Source of the DNA: Sphingopyxis sp. KK2
Lineage (GTDB): Bacteria; Pseudomonadota; Alphaproteobacteria; Sphingomonadales; Sphingomonadaceae
DNA length: 60,737 bases
Assembly (NCBI RefSeq): GCF_001990265.1
Contig: NZ_LYVN01000006.1
Span: 1-60,737, forward strand
Direction of reading: 5' to 3'
Below the pieces are notes generated by a model. The model did no database searches and had not been told where the DNA came from. It saw nothing but the letters and a program-made list of their open reading frames with translations. Positions 54,546-60,737 of the stretch are shown piece after piece. Position 1 is the first letter of the stretch. Each line of letters opens with the position of its first letter. Both the position numbers and the translations under genes were made by a program.

Positions 54546-55448
54546 ATGGCGAACCATTCCTTTTCGCGCCGCGACTCCGCTGGCACCGCCGCGCAGCGCT
54601 TGGCCGATGATGGCTATGTCCTGCTTCGCGGCGCGGCACCGCCGGCCGAGATCGCGGCAATCGCGGCGGACCTGGCACCGCGCTTCGTCGCGACACCCTT
54701 TTGCTCGGGCGGCTTCTACGGCGCGCGCACCAAGAGGTTCGGGCGCCTGCTGATCCGTTCGCCGCACATGGCGAACCTCGTGATGCATCCCGGTATATTG
54801 GCGCTTGCCGAGGCGGCGCTCGGCCCCTGGTGCGAGCGTATCCAGCTCAACCTCACGCAGGCGATCGAGCTCCATCCCGGCGCGCTCGCGCAATTCCCCC
54901 ACCGCGACCAGGATATGTGGCAGGGCTCGCTCGGCGAGGTCGAATATCTCCTCAACGTGATGTGGCCGCTCACCGAATTCACCGCGGAAAATGGCGCGAC
55001 GATGATCTGGCCCGCAAGCCACGGCGTCGAAGCGCTGATCGAAGAGCCGCGCGAGCAGCCGGTGGTTGCTGGAGCCGAGCCGGGCGACGCGATCGTCTTC
55101 CTCGGGTCGACACTCCACGGCGCAGGCGCAAATTTGAGCGCGATGCCGCGCCGCGGTATCATCGTCAGCTACTGTCTCGGCTGGCTCAAGCCCTACGAGA
55201 ACCAGTGGTTGGCCTATCCTCCTGACATTGCCCGCCACTTCCCGCCCGAGCTCGCCGCGCTCGCTGGATACGCGCAGCACCGCCCCAATCTCGGCAACTT
55301 CGAAGGACAATGTCCCTCGGTCCTGTTCGGCGGCTATCCCGACGAGCCGCTGGCTGCGATCGACGCGCTGCGGCCCGATCAGCAGGCCTTGCTCGCTGAC
55401 CATGTCGCCGCGCAGCGCGTCGCGGTAGACGGAGCGCGCCGGGCATGA
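54546..55448 (+). CDS. Phytanoyl-CoA dioxygenase (PhyH) family protein
   Basis: 300 residues of the Fe(II)/2-oxoglutarate dioxygenase fold. The metal ligands are His119 and Asp121 (FPHRDQDMW) and His191 (STLHGAGAN). The gene starts 10 bases after luxI with GAGGAGG upstream; an ATG at 54543 is also possible. A luxR-luxI-phyH order is recurrent in sphingomonads. The enzyme might modify the signal or a quorum-controlled metabolite; the substrate is unknown. Confidence 0.88.
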   Translation: MANHSFSRRDSAGTAAQRLADDGYVLLRGAAPPAEIAAIAADLAPRFVATPFCSGGFYGARTKRFGRLLIRSPHMANLVMHPGILALAEAALGPWCERIQLNLTQAIELHPGALAQFPHRDQDMWQGSLGEVEYLLNVMWPLTEFTAENGATMIWPASHGVEALIEEPREQPVVAGAEPGDAIVFLGSTLHGAGANLSAMPRRGIIVSYCLGWLKPYENQWLAYPPDIARHFPPELAALAGYAQHRPNLGNFEGQCPSVLFGGYPDEPLAAIDALRPDQQALLADHVAAQRVAVDGARRA

Positions 55449-56068
55449 ATGCCGGCTCGACTATGGAGCGCGTCTATCTCGACCTCAAGGCGCGGGTGCT
55501 CGATGGCCGCTATCCGCCGGGCACGCGGCTCGATCCGGTCGTTCTCGCGCGGACGCTGCGCGCCAGCGCGACCCCGGTCCGCGAGGCATTGCACCGCCTC
55601 GCCGGCGAACGGATCATCGACAGCTGGCATCAAGAGGGGTTCCGGCCCCCGATCCTCGCCGAGGCCGATCTCCACGATCTCTATCATTGGGCGTCATTCC
55701 TGCTCGGGCTCGCGCTCCAGGGTCCGGTGCCAGAGCGCGATCGGCCGACGGGCCTCGTGAAGCTGACGCATCACAGGGATTATGCCGAGGCCCTCGACTC
55801 GCTCTTCCGGGCGATCGCACTGTGGAGCGCCAACCGCGAGCTGCGCTTCGCGATCTTCAACCTGGTCGAACGGTGTCATCTGTTTCGCAAAGCCGAAGCC
55901 CGCGTCGACACCTCGGCGCGCGATATGCTCGCCGCGATGGAAGCCGATTACCGCTTCGGACGCTGGAGTGCACTGCGGGCCAAGATCACGCGTTTTCACC
56001 GGCGGCGGATGGCGTTCGCGGGACGTGTCGTCGCCGAGCTCAGACCCCGAGACACGCCGCTCAGATAA
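55445..56068 (+). CDS. GntR family transcriptional regulator
   Basis: 207 residues. The N-terminal GntR winged helix is clear (VYLDLKARVLDGRYPPGTRLDPVVLARTLRASATPVREALHRLAGERII), followed by a short C-terminal helical domain without the usual metal-binding histidines of FCD proteins. It overlaps phyH by an ATGA and ends right at the third AT-rich motif, 96 bases before the lasso precursor. It probably controls the lasso operon, the phyH gene, or both. Confidence 0.85.
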   Translation: MNAGSTMERVYLDLKARVLDGRYPPGTRLDPVVLARTLRASATPVREALHRLAGERIIDSWHQEGFRPPILAEADLHDLYHWASFLLGLALQGPVPERDRPTGLVKLTHHRDYAEALDSLFRAIALWSANRELRFAIFNLVERCHLFRKAEARVDTSARDMLAAMEADYRFGRWSALRAKITRFHRRRMAFAGRVVAELRPRDTPLR

Positions 56069-56083
56069 TATTCGAAAGATATT
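56068..56083. promoter_or_regulatory. 16-bp AT-rich motif, copy 3 (upstream of the lasso operon)
   Basis: ATATTCGAAAGATATT begins at the last base of the GntR stop codon, 81 bases before the lasso precursor start. It is followed by an AT-rich stretch (ACTATAAAAATTCTATTC) that could hold the -10 region of the operon promoter. Confidence 0.6.
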
Positions 56084-56128
56084 CAAACTATAAAAATTCT
56101 ATTCTGTCCGATCGGCGTAGCTTTCTCG

Positions 56129-56148
56129 ATGCCGCAATCCCGCGGCAT
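56129..56148 (+). promoter_or_regulatory. Hairpin in the leader of the lasso precursor mRNA
   Basis: Perfect 7-bp arms ATGCCGC and GCGGCAT with a 6-base loop lie just before the ribosome site (AAGAGGAGG, 56151-56159). It may protect the short mRNA or tune translation of the precursor. Confidence 0.35.
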
Positions 56149-56164
56149 TTAAGAGGAGGTTCTC

Positions 56165-56305
56165 ATGAACCACAATGACACCGTCGAAGACGGCATCGAA
56201 GAACTGGGCGTCGCCAGCGTCGTCACGCTCGGGCCGGCTCCGCCCTATCCCGAGGATCATCTCCTCAGCCCGATCCCCGTCGGCGGCGGCATCTCCGCCG
56301 ACTGA
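56165..56305 (+). CDS. Lasso peptide precursor
   Basis: A 46-residue peptide with a strong ribosome site (AAGAGGAGG). The predicted leader is residues 1-22 and ends VVTL, with the Thr at position -2 that lasso proteases need. The core would start at Gly23 (Gly-Pro-Ala-Pro-Pro-Tyr-Pro-Glu-Asp) and run 24 residues to VGGGISAD. Core Glu8 or Asp9 can close the macrolactam with Gly1. The C-terminal GGGISAD resembles the GGITAD ending of sphingopyxin-type cores. Four prolines in the first seven ring residues are unusual. The B, C and isopeptidase genes follow, which makes the assignment firm although the peptide is tiny. Confidence 0.9.
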   Translation: MNHNDTVEDGIEELGVASVVTLGPAPPYPEDHLLSPIPVGGGISAD

Positions 56306-56312
56306 CGGCTTT

Positions 56313-56341
56313 GCGGACGCGGCGTCCTGCGCCGCGTCCGC
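56313..56341 (+). terminator. Strong hairpin between lasso precursor and B gene (attenuator)
   Basis: Perfect 12-bp arms GCGGACGCGGCG and CGCCGCGTCCGC with a 5-base loop, starting 7 bases after the precursor stop and ending 9 bases before the B start. Such intergenic stem-loops are known in lasso operons and keep precursor mRNA in excess of the enzymes. Confidence 0.75.
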
Positions 56342-56350
56342 TTCTTCACC

Positions 56351-57022
56351 ATGACATATCATCTCGCACCTCATGTGAGCTACGGGCTGCTCGGCCACCG
56401 GGTGGTTCTGCTCGACCTCGCGGCCGACCGTTATCTTCTGCTCGGGGAAGCCGAGGCGGCCGTGCTGGCCGCACTTGCGGCGTCCGAACCGCCGCCGTCT
56501 TCAACGCTCGTCGAGACGCTTCTGGCGCGTCGCCTGATTTGTGCGGGGCGGGGGGCCGGAATTGCGCCGGTCGACCAGCCGCCGCCACTCATAAGCGCCC
56601 TCGAAGTCGATGGCGGCAGCGGCAGCATATCTTCATGGGAAGCGATAGCCTCGGTCGCCCGCGCACGTTTGTCGCTCCGCTTCCTGGGGCTTGCGCGAAC
56701 CGTCTCGCGATGGCGCGCTTTCCGGGCTCTATGTGCGAGGCAGTCCAAGGGACGGGACGGCCTCGCCAGGGACAGCGAAATTGCCGCGGCTATCGCGCGG
56801 GGCTTTGCCGAAGCGCGCATTGCTGTCCCCACGCGCCGGCTTTGCGTCCCCGACAGCCTCGCGCTTGCCCGCTGCTTGTGGACGCGCGGTATCGCCGCCG
56901 ACGTCTATTTCGGCGTCCAGCTCGATCCGCTCCTCGCGCACAGCTGGGTACAGAGCGATAACCTTGTCCTGTCGGATCCGCTCAACATCGCCGCCGATTA
57001 TACGCCGGTGTTCAAACTTTGA
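56351..57022 (+). CDS. Lasso peptide B protein: RRE (PqqD-like) domain fused to transglutaminase-like leader protease
   Basis: 223 residues. The N-terminal ~80 residues form a PqqD-like leader recognition domain (VVLLDLAADRYLLLGEAEAAVLAAL). The C-terminal domain carries the papain-like triad Cys165 (LCVPDSLALAR), His197 (LAHSWV) and Asp209 (LSDPLN); the His-Asp spacing equals that of McjB. It removes the leader in an ATP-assisted step with the cyclase. The fused form is usual in proteobacteria. No clear ribosome site. The end overlaps the cyclase start. Confidence 0.9.
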   Translation: MTYHLAPHVSYGLLGHRVVLLDLAADRYLLLGEAEAAVLAALAASEPPPSSTLVETLLARRLICAGRGAGIAPVDQPPPLISALEVDGGSGSISSWEAIASVARARLSLRFLGLARTVSRWRAFRALCARQSKGRDGLARDSEIAAAIARGFAEARIAVPTRRLCVPDSLALARCLWTRGIAADVYFGVQLDPLLAHSWVQSDNLVLSDPLNIAADYTPVFKL

Positions 57023-58755
57023 GCCTGCGTCTCGCCCTGATCGACGGCGCGGCCGCGCTCGGGCGGCTGCCGGAAGAGCTTTTGCCGCTCGCCACGATCG
57101 GTCCGGGGCGGCTCGTCGGAGACGGCGCTGCGCCGCTGACCGTTGCCGGAAATGTCGCGCTGGCGGGTTGGGCCTTTCATCGCGATGGTTTCGGTCCCTG
57201 TTCGGACCTGTCGGACGAGGCGGCGGCACAGATCGTCGCCACCCGCGGCGCCTGGGCGCTTTCGGTGCTCTGGGGTCATTATCTCCTGTGCTGGGCGGAC
57301 GCGGCGGGCAGGGTATTTCTGCTCCGCTCGCCCGTTGCCGGCCCGCCGGTTTTCCATGCGCGGGGAGACGAAGGTCGGTCGATGGACGGCAATGGCAATG
57401 GCGCCGCGAGCCGCTGCGCGTTCACCGATCTTTCCCTCGCGCACTCACTCGGCTTTGCCCGTGGCGGACCCGATCCGGCGCGGATCGACGCGGCGCTGCG
57501 CTACCCCTTCTTTCGCGGACCCGACACCGAGATCGCCGGGGTCAGAGAGGTCGTCCCCGGTGAGATTGTCGAGCTCGCGAGCGGCCGCCGCCAGGCCGGC
57601 AGCTGGTCGCCATGGGATCATAGTGTCCGGCCGCCGCGTCGCGCTGCGCCCGACGAGCTCCGCCGGCTCGTCGGAGCCGTGACCGGGGCCTGGGGACGCC
57701 GCTTCGATCGCATCCAGCTCGAGCTGTCGGGCGGCCTCGACAGCTCGATTGTCGCGACCTGCCTGGCCGAAAGCGGCGCGCAGTGGCGCGGGATGACATT
57801 GGCGACAAGCGATCCCGACGGCGACGAGCGGCCCTATGCGCGAGCGGTGACCGACCGGCTCTGCGCCGAACTGGCCGAACGGTGGCGACCCGCTCCCGGC
57901 GATCCCGTCGCATTGCCCCACCGGCTCAGGGTGCGTCACGGCGGTTTCGGCCTGCTGGCGCCGAGCGACGCCGTCTTCCTCGAGACGGCGCGGGAGTATG
58001 GCGCGGACGCGATCTTCACGGGGGCCGGCGGCGACAATGTCTTCGGCTATATCACTTCGACGGCGCCGATCCTCGATGCCCTGCGCTTTGCCGGGCCGCT
58101 CGCGTCATGGCGCGCGGCAGGCGACCTCGCGCGGATGGCGCATGACAATCGGTGGAAGGCGCTCGCCTATGCCGCGCGGCGGGTTTTAAAGCCGCCACCG
58201 CCCTGGCCGATCGATACCACGTTGCTGTCGCGCCGCTACGAAGGTCCGATGCCGGCGCATCCGTGGATCGCCGATGCCCGTCGCGCGGCGCCGGGGCAAA
58301 GGGTCTATGGCACGAGCCTCTTCCTGACCCAGTCGTTCGTCGACGCTTATGACCGGGCGCTGGCGATGCCGATGATCGCGCCGTTGCTGTCGCAGCCGCT
58401 TGTCGAGTTCGGCCTCGGGCTTGCCAGCTGGCAATGGGGCGAGGGCGGACAGGATCGGGCGCTCGCGCGCCGTGCCTTTGCCTGCGAGCTTCCTCGCGAA
58501 GTGCTGGCGCGGCGGAGCAAGGGGCGCATCTTGTCGATCTTCCTGCCGGCCTTCGCCAAAAATCGCGAGCGCCTCCGTCCCTTCCTGCTCGATGGCTGGA
58601 TGGCCGGGGCGGGGATTCTCGATCTCGATGCGGTGCGCACGATGCTCGATGGCGGGGCCGGCGATCCGGTCACGATCCTGCGCATCCTCGAGGTCGCGGA
58701 CATGGAGGGATGGGCCCGTTCCATCGTCGCGTCGGGCGTCACGTCGGATAACTGA
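57019..58755 (+). CDS. Lasso peptide cyclase C (asparagine-synthetase-like)
   Basis: 578 residues. The ATP-pyrophosphatase loop SGGLDSS is at residues 237-243, followed by TGAGGDNVFGY and, near the C-terminus, RSKGRILSIF. It adenylates the core Glu/Asp side chain and joins it to Gly1, as McjC does. The start is a TTG sharing four bases (TTGA) with the B stop, so translation is coupled. It ends 15 bases before a strong convergent-gene hairpin. Confidence 0.9.
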   Translation: MSLRLALIDGAAALGRLPEELLPLATIGPGRLVGDGAAPLTVAGNVALAGWAFHRDGFGPCSDLSDEAAAQIVATRGAWALSVLWGHYLLCWADAAGRVFLLRSPVAGPPVFHARGDEGRSMDGNGNGAASRCAFTDLSLAHSLGFARGGPDPARIDAALRYPFFRGPDTEIAGVREVVPGEIVELASGRRQAGSWSPWDHSVRPPRRAAPDELRRLVGAVTGAWGRRFDRIQLELSGGLDSSIVATCLAESGAQWRGMTLATSDPDGDERPYARAVTDRLCAELAERWRPAPGDPVALPHRLRVRHGGFGLLAPSDAVFLETAREYGADAIFTGAGGDNVFGYITSTAPILDALRFAGPLASWRAAGDLARMAHDNRWKALAYAARRVLKPPPPWPIDTTLLSRRYEGPMPAHPWIADARRAAPGQRVYGTSLFLTQSFVDAYDRALAMPMIAPLLSQPLVEFGLGLASWQWGEGGQDRALARRAFACELPREVLARRSKGRILSIFLPAFAKNRERLRPFLLDGWMAGAGILDLDAVRTMLDGGAGDPVTILRILEVADMEGWARSIVASGVTSDN

Positions 58756-58769
58756 GTCCGAGGCCGATC

Positions 58770-58813
58770 GACCGTGCCGGGCACACGCCGGGGTGCGCGT
58801 GCCCGGCACGGTC
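58770..58813. terminator. Bidirectional hairpin between the lasso cyclase and isopeptidase genes
   Basis: Perfect 15-bp arms (GACCGTGCCGGGCAC and its complement) with a 14-base loop lie exactly between the two convergent stop codons; the right arm abuts the isopeptidase stop at 58814. No T-run on either side, but position and strength make it a shared terminator. Confidence 0.75.
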
Positions 58814-60737
58814 CTAACGCGCGGGAACGGGCAAGGACTGTCCCGCGCGATATTGGCGCCAGCGGCGATATTGCCCGGCTTTATCCGGGGCTTTGTCCTC
58901 TTCGCCCTTGAGCCAGAAGCGATACCAGTCGAGATTGCGCTCGTACGAAGCGCGCTTGTGCGCCGGCTGATATTTGATGTGCAGCTCGTCGGCGAACACG
59001 ATCATCTCGGCGGGTTTGCCCGCGCGTTTGAGCCGCGTGTGGAGTTCGACATTGGATTGGACCTCGGACTCCGGGACCTGCATCAGAAGCGGCGTGTCGA
59101 GCGCATCGATGTCCCAGAGCGCGGTAACGGACCTCCAGCGATCGGGAGCCGTGTCGGGCGGGCCGAGTCCCCAGACATCGTCGAGAACCGCGGTGAAGCC
59201 GCGTCCGGGAAGCGCATTCATCCAATAATAGTGCGGCGAAATCTGACCCGACGCGATCGTCGCTGCCGCGAAGCGCTTCGACTTGCGGATGGCCCAGAGC
59301 GCGACCGACGAGCCGAAGCTGAGTCCGCCGATGCCGACGCGCGATGGATCGATTTTCCCTTGTGCCGCCAACCCGTCGAGCGCGGAACCGATCGTCTCGA
59401 GCGCGAGCGCGTAGGAGCCCTCCATTCCCGCCGCGCGTGGCGCACGGACCGCGTCGATGCACAGCACCGCAATGCCATGTTCGGCGAGCGGCAGCATCGG
59501 TATCTCGTCGCCCGACCCGCCCTTCAGAAAGCCCTCGCACATATAATATTGGACGACGACCGGGAGCGGGCCTTTGGCATCGATCGGGCTCAGGAAATAG
59601 CCGGTGAAGCCGCCGGGCCACGCCATCGGCTCGGCTTTCGCCGCGATCCGCGCCGCGAGCGCACGATTCGGCTCGGCGAGCACCTGCGTTCGACCCGAGG
59701 AATAATCGATGCGGACGAGGCGCGGCGGCACGAGCGGCTGTGCATCGGCGCAATAGAGCGCCTCGGCTCCGACCGCGCAGCGCGGTGGCTGGCCGGGCAC
59801 GCGGAGCGCGCCGCTGGTGACCGTCAGTCGTTTCGCCTTGGAGGCACCGACTGCCCATAGCCAGACGATCTCGCGTTCGCTGCGATCCTTTTCGAACAGC
59901 AGCAGGGCATCGCTGCCACCGCGCCAGGCGAGCGCGCGCAGCTTGCCCGACCGGCACGGCGACGCGGAACAGACCAGGAGGCGGCCATCGGCGCGCGTGA
60001 CGCGAAGCTGCTGCTTGTCCCTCTCGCCGACGATCTCGGCGAGGCTGCCGTTCGCGGCACGGCTCGCGATGTCTTGCGCGGGTGGAGGGGGCGCGGGACG
60101 CTGGGCCGGATCGCTCGGGACGGCGGTCTTTTCGGTCGCCGCCACGTCCCAGAGGATCCGCCGATTGTCGAACCAGGGTGAGGAAATGCGGCGCATGACG
60201 CGCTGACCATCCTCGATTACCCCGCCCGCAACCGCCTGGTTGAGGTTGAGGCTCCCATCGACGAGCACGCCATCGCGGTAGGCCGAGCGTTCCGCATCGG
60301 CGATCGCGGCACGCGTTGCGCCGACACTGTAGCGCAGCGCGCCGCCATCGGCCGACGGGCCAAAGTCCGTGATGTCGGCCTCGTCGACGATCTCGCGTTG
60401 AAGCGGCGCGTCGTCGCGCCAGTGCCAGATTGCCTGCACGCCGTCCTTTAGCGCGAGGAAACGAAGCCCGCGGCTGTCGGCATCCCAGACGGGCGTGGTT
60501 TCGACGGGCACGCCGCTCGCGTCGGGTCGGACGGCGCCGCCGTCGAGCACGACCGGTTCGCCGCCGCCGTGAACTTCGACGACGAACCAGCTGAGATGTG
60601 ATGCATTTTTGTCGACCGACGGCTGGCTCAGACGGTAGGCGATGCGGCGGCCGTCGGGCGAGGGCGTCGGCGCCGTGATGTCGGCAAGTTCGACGAGATC
60701 ACGCGTCGTGACCGGCGCGCGGCTGACGGGACTGGGC
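58814..60737 (-). CDS. Lasso peptide isopeptidase, S9 family (5' end beyond the window)
   Basis: The frame is open to the right edge, so the signal peptide and first residues are missing; about 640 residues are visible. The N-terminal beta-propeller shows RDLVELADITAPTPSPDG and AYRLSQPSVDKN. The C-terminal alpha/beta hydrolase has the nucleophile Ser in GLSFGSS (codon 59318-59320), the acidic residue in MQVPESE, and His in DELHIKYQPAH (codon 58979-58981), followed by ERNLDWYRFWLKG. This matches AtxE2-like enzymes, which open the lasso isopeptide bond. It is convergent with the A-B-C genes. Such loci use a TonB receptor rather than an ABC exporter; none is seen within the window. Confidence 0.9.
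   Translation of the reverse strand, partial: PSPVSRAPVTTRDLVELADITAPTPSPDGRRIAYRLSQPSVDKNASHLSWFVVEVHGGGEPVVLDGGAVRPDASGVPVETTPVWDADSRGLRFLALKDGVQAIWHWRDDAPLQREIVDEADITDFGPSADGGALRYSVGATRAAIADAERSAYRDGVLVDGSLNLNQAVAGGVIEDGQRVMRRISSPWFDNRRILWDVAATEKTAVPSDPAQRPAPPPPAQDIASRAANGSLAEIVGERDKQQLRVTRADGRLLVCSASPCRSGKLRALAWRGGSDALLLFEKDRSEREIVWLWAVGASKAKRLTVTSGALRVPGQPPRCAVGAEALYCADAQPLVPPRLVRIDYSSGRTQVLAEPNRALAARIAAKAEPMAWPGGFTGYFLSPIDAKGPLPVVVQYYMCEGFLKGGSGDEIPMLPLAEHGIAVLCIDAVRAPRAAGMEGSYALALETIGSALDGLAAQGKIDPSRVGIGGLSFGSSVALWAIRKSKRFAAATIASGQISPHYYWMNALPGRGFTAVLDDVWGLGPPDTAPDRWRSVTALWDIDALDTPLLMQVPESEVQSNVELHTRLKRAGKPAEMIVFADELHIKYQPAHKRASYERNLDWYRFWLKGEEDKAPDKAGQYRRWRQYRAGQSLPVPAR

Overview
The window looks like a GC-rich alphaproteobacterium of the Sphingomonadales, most like Sphingopyxis or a close relative. 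The grounds are four sphingomonad-style TonB-dependent receptors, the codon bias, a luxR-luxI-phyH quorum-sensing locus, and a lasso-peptide locus with a dedicated isopeptidase. No rRNA genes, CRISPR arrays or intact insertion sequences were seen.

Left flank (1-6.35 kb). This looks like resident chromosome: the end of a HemN-type gene, a TetR regulator facing a phosphotransferase/SDR/acyl-CoA dehydrogenase/Zn-alcohol dehydrogenase operon, and an intact tRNA-Lys(CTT) at 6253-6328 on the minus strand. Exactly 100 bp further right lies a 45-bp tRNA-Lys remnant (6353-6397) that runs from the anticodon loop to CCA. This is what a tRNA-targeting element leaves at its distal junction, so everything from about 6398 rightward is probably a genomic island or ICE longer than the window.

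Catabolic part (6.4-49.3 kb). Two Crp/Fnr paralogues bracket an AraC regulator and a TonB receptor. Next come a split TPP-dependent decarboxylase, a GMC oxidoreductase, an MFS carrier, a second TonB receptor and a third Crp-type regulator, then malate synthase G, a LysR regulator and a succinate-semialdehyde-type dehydrogenase. From 25 to 49 kb lies an apparently complete chlorophenoxyacetate (2,4-D type) pathway: a cadABC-like Rieske ether-cleaving oxygenase with its reductase, tfdB-like chlorophenol hydroxylase, tfdC-, tfdD-, tfdE- and tfdF-like modified-ortho enzymes, a tfdR/CbnR-like regulator, an AraC-type regulator, an aromatic-acid MFS carrier, two TonB receptors, and pcaI/pcaJ/pcaF homologues that carry 3-oxoadipate to succinyl-CoA and acetyl-CoA. 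Malate synthase G could consume the glyoxylate cut from the side chain. One further Rieske oxygenase is broken by an in-frame TAG. A second ferredoxin-like gene has lost three of its four Rieske ligands.

Right part (49.3-60.7 kb). This holds an HTH-membrane protein, two small unknowns, a RadC-like protein, a DUF6499-DUF2285 regulator of the type seen in ICEs, luxR-luxI-phyH, a GntR regulator, and an unlabelled lasso-peptide cluster: precursor, fused RRE-protease B, cyclase C, and a convergent isopeptidase that runs off the window. A 16-bp AT-rich motif recurs upstream of the DUF2285 gene, luxR and the lasso precursor, which suggests common control.
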